DNA of 39,015 bases from Sulfuritalea hydrogenivorans sk43H (GTDB taxonomy: Bacteria > Pseudomonadota > Gammaproteobacteria > Burkholderiales > Rhodocyclaceae), in contig CAMBRI010000014.1 of the NCBI GenBank assembly GCA_945870205.1, forward strand, positions 1 to 39,015, given 5' to 3'. The notes beneath the pieces were generated by a model. That model saw nothing but the letters and a program-made list of their open reading frames with translations, was not told where the DNA came from and searched no databases. Positions 35,368-39,015 of this stretch are shown piece after piece. The position numbers and the translations under genes are program-made. Numbering within the stretch: the stretch's first letter is position 1; the number at the start of each line of letters is the position of its first letter.

Positions 35368-36015
35368 CTATCTGGTGCTAAGTGCGGCCTTTGCCAACTG
35401 CTGGATATCGGCGTTATCCGGCTGGCGAGCCAACATGTTGCGGGCAACGATCTTCAAGTCGTCGACCATGCCGTATTCCTGGAACATCGAATACAGGAAC
35501 AACTCCGGAGTCACGTCGCTAGGCGCAGCAGCAGCCCGCATCGACTCGTAAGTAGCCATGGCTTCGGCTACTTCCTCCTTGCTGACCACGCCCTTCGCGC
35601 TTACCGATCTTACGACCAGACCGCCAACGCGCGACGTATTCATCAGTTCGGAGATTCGCGCCAGTTTCTGAGGAACAGCCGCAGGCAATTGCACCACCTC
35701 CGGCTTGTTGCCCTTCAGTAACTCGCCCCCCGTCGATGTGGCGACAAAGCTGCCGGGACCTGTCCATGATTCCTGGCGACTGGCGGTGGTATAGCTGATG
35801 CGAATTCCGGAGCCAGCGGCCATGGTTACCTTGTCGCCGTGGCGCAGCCGCATATAAGGCTGCGCCTTGCGCGCCGGGCCTTCCTTGCCCTGATAACTCA
35901 CATCGCCTTGCAATGCATTCACCAGACCAACGTCTCCGGCCGCCTCTTGGGCCCATGCACCACCGGCAATCGAGGCGCCGAGAGCAATGACAGCAAAACC
36001 TGTTCTTAGCTTCAT
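35368..36015 (-). CDS. Exported FecR-like domain protein
   Basis: A 215-residue protein with a signal peptide (MKLRTGFAVIALGASIAGGAWA, cleavage about residue 22) and a FecR-type beta domain: VGLVNALQGDVSYQGKEG, RLRHGDKVTMAAGSGIRISYTTASRQESWTGPGSFVA (residues ~30-95). The C-terminal half is helical (EEVAEAMATYESMRAAAAPSDVTPELFLYSMFQEYGMVDDLKIVARNMLARQPDN). ATG at 36015 is chosen, with GGTGA five bases upstream, over the TTG at 36027. It follows the OmpA-family gene closely, and that gene's stop lies 5 bp before this start. Possibly a periplasmic partner of the large haemagglutinin-like protein; function unknown. Confidence 0.75.
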   Translation of the reverse strand: MKLRTGFAVIALGASIAGGAWAQEAAGDVGLVNALQGDVSYQGKEGPARKAQPYMRLRHGDKVTMAAGSGIRISYTTASRQESWTGPGSFVATSTGGELLKGNKPEVVQLPAAVPQKLARISELMNTSRVGGLVVRSVSAKGVVSKEEVAEAMATYESMRAAAAPSDVTPELFLYSMFQEYGMVDDLKIVARNMLARQPDNADIQQLAKAALSTR

Positions 36016-36020
36016 GGAGT

Positions 36021-36578
36021 TCACCAATTCGGAACAAACTCGACACGACGATTCAGGCCACCGGAGGGATTATCCGTGTCACGCAGTTTCTCACTCGAGC
36101 GCCCCATGGTTTCAATATTGCTCAGACCAAACTCGGCCTGCAGAAAACTCTTTACCGAATCGGCGCGGTTCTGCGACAAGCGCCGATTGACGGCATCGCT
36201 TCCGGTCGCATCGGTGTGGCCCTCAATGGCCAAGGACTTCCAGACACCTGCCTTGCGCTGTAAGGCAGCTCCTACGGAACGCAGGAATCCCTTACCCTCT
36301 TCCGTCAAAATCGCCGAACCACGAGCGAAGGTGATCTGAATCGTATCCAGCGATGACTTCGGAATGACGCTCTGGCAGCGCAGACCGATTTTCTCCATCT
36401 GCGCACATTCGTCTTTCAGCGCAGAAATCTCTTTCGGGAACAACGCACCCTCGACCTCATCCACCTTCGGATTTGGGGAATTGATGGACACCGTCTGCCT
36501 CGCCTCCTGATCGGCGGCAAACACCGCACCGCAAGCCGAAGACAGGAACAGCGCAACCACTACTAAACGTTTGATCAT
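36021..36578 (-). CDS. OmpA-family peptidoglycan-binding protein
   Basis: A 185-residue exported protein: signal peptide MIKRLVVVALFLSSACGAVFA, a ~60-residue helical linker, and a C-terminal OmpA domain with ITFARGSAILTEEGKGFLRSV, LAIEGHTDATGSDAVNRRLSQNRADSVKSFL (containing the Asp and Arg that bind diaminopimelate in this family) and NRRVEFVPN. It anchors to the cell wall. Start ATG 36578 has GGAG at 7-nt spacing, better than the TTG at 36584. The Cys near the signal region (SSAC) could alternatively be a lipobox, but the residues after it look like an ordinary signal cleavage site. Confidence 0.88.
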   Translation of the reverse strand: MIKRLVVVALFLSSACGAVFAADQEARQTVSINSPNPKVDEVEGALFPKEISALKDECAQMEKIGLRCQSVIPKSSLDTIQITFARGSAILTEEGKGFLRSVGAALQRKAGVWKSLAIEGHTDATGSDAVNRRLSQNRADSVKSFLQAEFGLSNIETMGRSSEKLRDTDNPSGGLNRRVEFVPNW

Positions 36579-36721
36579 AGCCAATCTCCATTAGACATCA
36601 ACAACCAACAACCTCAGGATCGAACCTTACCCCTGCACCTGCTGTAGCGTCAATGACAAAAGTCACACATCCCGACAGATTCAGCGAAATGCAGACAATC
36701 CATTTCTAGACCAAAGCTCAT

Positions 36722-39015
36722 TTATTGGCAAGTCAGGCCACCCTCGCCAAAGCTGCCATCACAGGACTCCACACCTGCCGTCCCGGTGCTGTCATCCACC
36801 GCCGGTTGGCCAGGACCCGCCGAAGTTACGACGCCTCGACGCAGAATCTTGCTCGCATTCTCCTTGCCAAAACCCGATTCGCGGATTTCGTTGGTCAAAT
36901 TATTGATTTCCGAACTACTCGCTGTCAAACCAGCTTCCAACTGGGCATTCGTGGCCTCGTTGCCGTTGTACAACACCTTCCGATGCAGCGGATCTCCGGA
37001 AAACTCGTACTTCGGCTGAATTGCGTCATTACCCTTCAAATTAATCACGCCATCCCCGACACCATCGCCCACGACTATGACCCGTCCGCTAACTTCGACG
37101 TTCAATGCATCCGTAAGCGACGAACCGATGGCGCCATTGGCCTCAATGGTGAGAGCCGCCGAGTCTGCGAGGGGTGCCGTCGCCTTGATGAGGCCGGTAG
37201 CGCCGGTGGTAAAGGCACCGCCACTCGGCGCCTTGATCGTCACCGTTGCTGCCTGAATGCCGGTATCTGTATCAAGTACCGAACCATTCGACGGTCTAAC
37301 CGTACCGACCTTGATCAAATTGGCCCAGAGCTTGACATCGCTGGTGCCACCCACTGGGGCAATGAGTGAAACAGTACTGGCAGCGCCCAGGGTATTCATG
37401 CCGCTGCTATAAAACTCGATGTTGCCCGAAGTAGTCTTGGCCCAAAGATCGCCGGTAATGTTCAGAAGGCCAGTTTGGGTGATATTGCCACCGGCGGTTA
37501 TGTCAAGGTAGCCGCCTACCGATGATGCTCCGAAAATCAGGGCGTTCGTATCCTTGATCAAGACGTTGCTGGCGCCGGTCGTATTGACTGACAAGGTAGC
37601 AAAGTTGTTCGCGGCATTGATGGCAGTGATATGCCCCCCCGCCGCCGTGCTGGTCAGCGTAATTATTGCGGCTCCGCTTACGGCATCGTTGTAGGTCTGC
37701 GCCCCCGTGGTCGTGACGGCCCCGCCGTTGATCACGGTGGCGCCTGCCGCATCGGTGGTCAAACTGGCGAGTTTCTCGCCTGCGACAGCGCTGCCCACTG
37801 CCCCGCCGAAGGTGGTAGTCCCGCTATCAACCACCGATAAGCTGCGATTGGTGCCGTCCGACTTCACTGTGCTGCCGAAGCTAACGCCGACGCCGGTCAG
37901 CGTGGTGTTGGCACCCAGCACGACCGGACTGCTATAGGTCTGCCCGGCTGTGGTTGTGACCGTGCCGCCGTTCAGCGCTGTCGTGCCGCCTGCTTGAACC
38001 GTCACCGTCCCAATGTCTGTACCGACCGCCCCTGTGATTGTCGCGGTGCCGGTCGTATTAATAGTCAGGTTCGAGACTGCGCCGCCCGCCACGCCGCTTA
38101 CGGTACCGGTGGTGATCGGTGTCGCCACTCCCGTGCCCAGGGTCAGGGTCTTGCCGTCATTGACGGTGACCGCCGCCAGGGTGATCTGGCCCGTGCTGGC
38201 GCCGCCGACCGTGGTGTTGTCCGTTACTGTGGTGGCGCTGGTGCCCAGATTGATGACTCCCGTGCCCGCCGCGCTGATGGTGCCGGCAATGCTCTTGCTG
38301 CTGGGCGCCGTCGCCGTGACACCCGCCGTGAAGGCCATGTTGTCTGCGGCGGCATCCCCAATGGTCAAGGTGCCTGTGTTGCTGAAGGTGACCGCGTTGG
38401 TCACCGTGCCGCCCGCGTTCAGCTTGACGTTGTAGCCGTTGGCCGCTGCCGTCAGGTCAGTCGCCGTCAAGGCGCCGTTGAAGGCGATGTCGCCCGTGGT
38501 GTTGGTCAAGGCTACTGCCGCCGCATTCACCGTGCCGGTGAAGTTGGTGCCGCCCGAGTTGGTGACCGTCACCGTGCCAACGTCCGTGCCCACCACGCCT
38601 ACCGAGACCGCGCCCGTGGTGTTGATGGTCAGGTTCGAGGCCGCGCCGCCCGCCACGCCGCTTACGGTGCCGGTGGTGATCGGTGTCGCGACTCCCGTAC
38701 CCAGGGTCAGAGTCTTGCCGTCATTGACGGTGACCGCAGCCAGGGTGATCTGGCCCGTGCTGGCGCCTCCTACCGTGGCGTCATCCGTCACCGTGGTGGC
38801 GCTGGTGCCCAGATTGATCACGCCCACGCCCGCCGCACTTACCGTGCCGGCGATGCTCTTGCTGCTCGGCGCCGTCGCCGTCAGGCCGCCGGTAAAGGTC
38901 AGCACGTCCGCCGCCACGTCACCCAGCTGCAGGGTGCCAGTGTTGGTCGCCGTGAAGGCGTTGGTGATGGCCGTGCCACCGCCCAGCAGCTTCAGGTTGT
39001 AGCCTTGCGCCGCCG
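36722..39015 (-). CDS. Filamentous-haemagglutinin-like giant repeat protein, C-terminal part (runs off window)
   Basis: At least 764 residues, with the 5' end beyond the right edge (the frame stays open to 39015). It is rich in Gly/Ala/Thr/Val/Asn and made of beta-helix-like turns. A 188-residue unit (TATAPSSKSIAGT, TSATTVTDxxTVGGAS, NDGKTLTLGTGVATP, GVAGGAxSNLTINTTG) is present at least twice with a 564-bp period. The end is non-repetitive: NNLTNEIRESGFGKENASKILRRGVVTSAGPGQP and a Cys pair in the last 14 residues (VESCDGSFGEGGLTCQ). This layout fits secreted TpsA/FHA-type exoproteins of betaproteobacteria. The OmpA-family gene follows 143 bp downstream on the same strand. Confidence 0.8.
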   Translation of the reverse strand, partial: AAQGYNLKLLGGGTAITNAFTATNTGTLQLGDVAADVLTFTGGLTATAPSSKSIAGTVSAAGVGVINLGTSATTVTDDATVGGASTGQITLAAVTVNDGKTLTLGTGVATPITTGTVSGVAGGAASNLTINTTGAVSVGVVGTDVGTVTVTNSGGTNFTGTVNAAAVALTNTTGDIAFNGALTATDLTAAANGYNVKLNAGGTVTNAVTFSNTGTLTIGDAAADNMAFTAGVTATAPSSKSIAGTISAAGTGVINLGTSATTVTDNTTVGGASTGQITLAAVTVNDGKTLTLGTGVATPITTGTVSGVAGGAVSNLTINTTGTATITGAVGTDIGTVTVQAGGTTALNGGTVTTTAGQTYSSPVVLGANTTLTGVGVSFGSTVKSDGTNRSLSVVDSGTTTFGGAVGSAVAGEKLASLTTDAAGATVINGGAVTTTGAQTYNDAVSGAAIITLTSTAAGGHITAINAANNFATLSVNTTGASNVLIKDTNALIFGASSVGGYLDITAGGNITQTGLLNITGDLWAKTTSGNIEFYSSGMNTLGAASTVSLIAPVGGTSDVKLWANLIKVGTVRPSNGSVLDTDTGIQAATVTIKAPSGGAFTTGATGLIKATAPLADSAALTIEANGAIGSSLTDALNVEVSGRVIVVGDGVGDGVINLKGNDAIQPKYEFSGDPLHRKVLYNGNEATNAQLEAGLTASSSEINNLTNEIRESGFGKENASKILRRGVVTSAGPGQPAVDDSTGTAGVESCDGSFGEGGLTCQ
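38080..39015 (-). repeat. 564-bp repeat units inside the haemagglutinin-like gene
   Basis: The anchor GCCGCCCGCCACGCCGCTTA begins at 38081 and again at 38645, exactly 564 bp (188 codons) apart, and the sequence around both copies is nearly identical over several hundred bases (for example the stretches encoding NDGKTLTLGTGVATP and GVAGGA). The right copy is cut by the window edge, so more copies may lie outside. The region may be collapsed or mis-assembled in short-read assemblies. Confidence 0.9.

Overview
The window reads as a betaproteobacterial chromosome, most likely Rhodocyclales-like. This rests on the housekeeping block ftsK-lolA-rarA-serS followed by mltF and tRNA-Ser(CGA), on moderately high GC with betaproteobacterial-looking proteins, and on the accessory families present. 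Species cannot be fixed from the sequence alone.

Layout, left to right. (1) 1-5.8 kb, minus strand: a surface-polysaccharide operon of visibly lower GC, transcribed wzx-like flippase > SAM methyltransferase > family 2 glycosyltransferase > SAM methyltransferase > wzy-like polymerase > broken acyltransferase. (2) 6.2-11.8 kb, minus strand: an 1848-residue RTX calcium-binding protein ending in four near-identical 49-residue FG-GAP/VCBS-like repeats. (3) 11.8-19.7 kb: a dense defence/addiction block with PIN/RHH, AbrB/VapC, RHH/MazF, Phd/VapC and PrlF/YhaV pairs, two loci with DUF2442 (one with DUF4160), a Tn3-type transposase stub, REP-like palindromes and an IS200/IS605 element with divergent tnpA and tnpB. 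(4) 19.7-22.8 kb: a type I secretion ABC exporter and HlyD-type adaptor, probably the export machinery for the RTX protein. (5) 23.0-24.1 kb: a sixth two-gene module, an HTH-nucleotidyltransferase plus a HEPN protein. (6) 24.4-28.0 kb, minus strand: a GT4 glycosyltransferase, a 3' fragment of a UDP-sugar dehydrogenase, and a tyrosine integrase abutting the 3' end of tRNA-Ser. (7) 28.1-35.1 kb: the core genes mltF, serS, rarA, lolA and ftsK. (8) 35.4-39.0 kb, minus strand: a FecR-like protein, an OmpA-family lipid- or peptidoglycan-associated type protein, and the C-terminal part of a giant repetitive filamentous-haemagglutinin-like protein that runs off the right edge.

The integrase at the 3' end of tRNA-Ser, the base composition, the gene relics and the crowd of addiction modules suggest that much or all of 1-28 kb is an integrated island, with 28 kb as its right boundary. 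Its common theme would be cell-surface chemistry (glycan plus secreted RTX protein) stabilised by toxin-antitoxin pairs. No far attachment site was found in the window.

Most notable to re-examine: the MNT/HEPN pair, with an RNxxEY rather than the HepT-type motif and two 21-bp-phased repeats overlapping extended -10 boxes right up to the start codon; the perfect PrlF operator; a mazF whose 3' end is replaced by a REP palindrome; the TnpB element with a well-formed predicted omega RNA; and the internally duplicated RTX protein.
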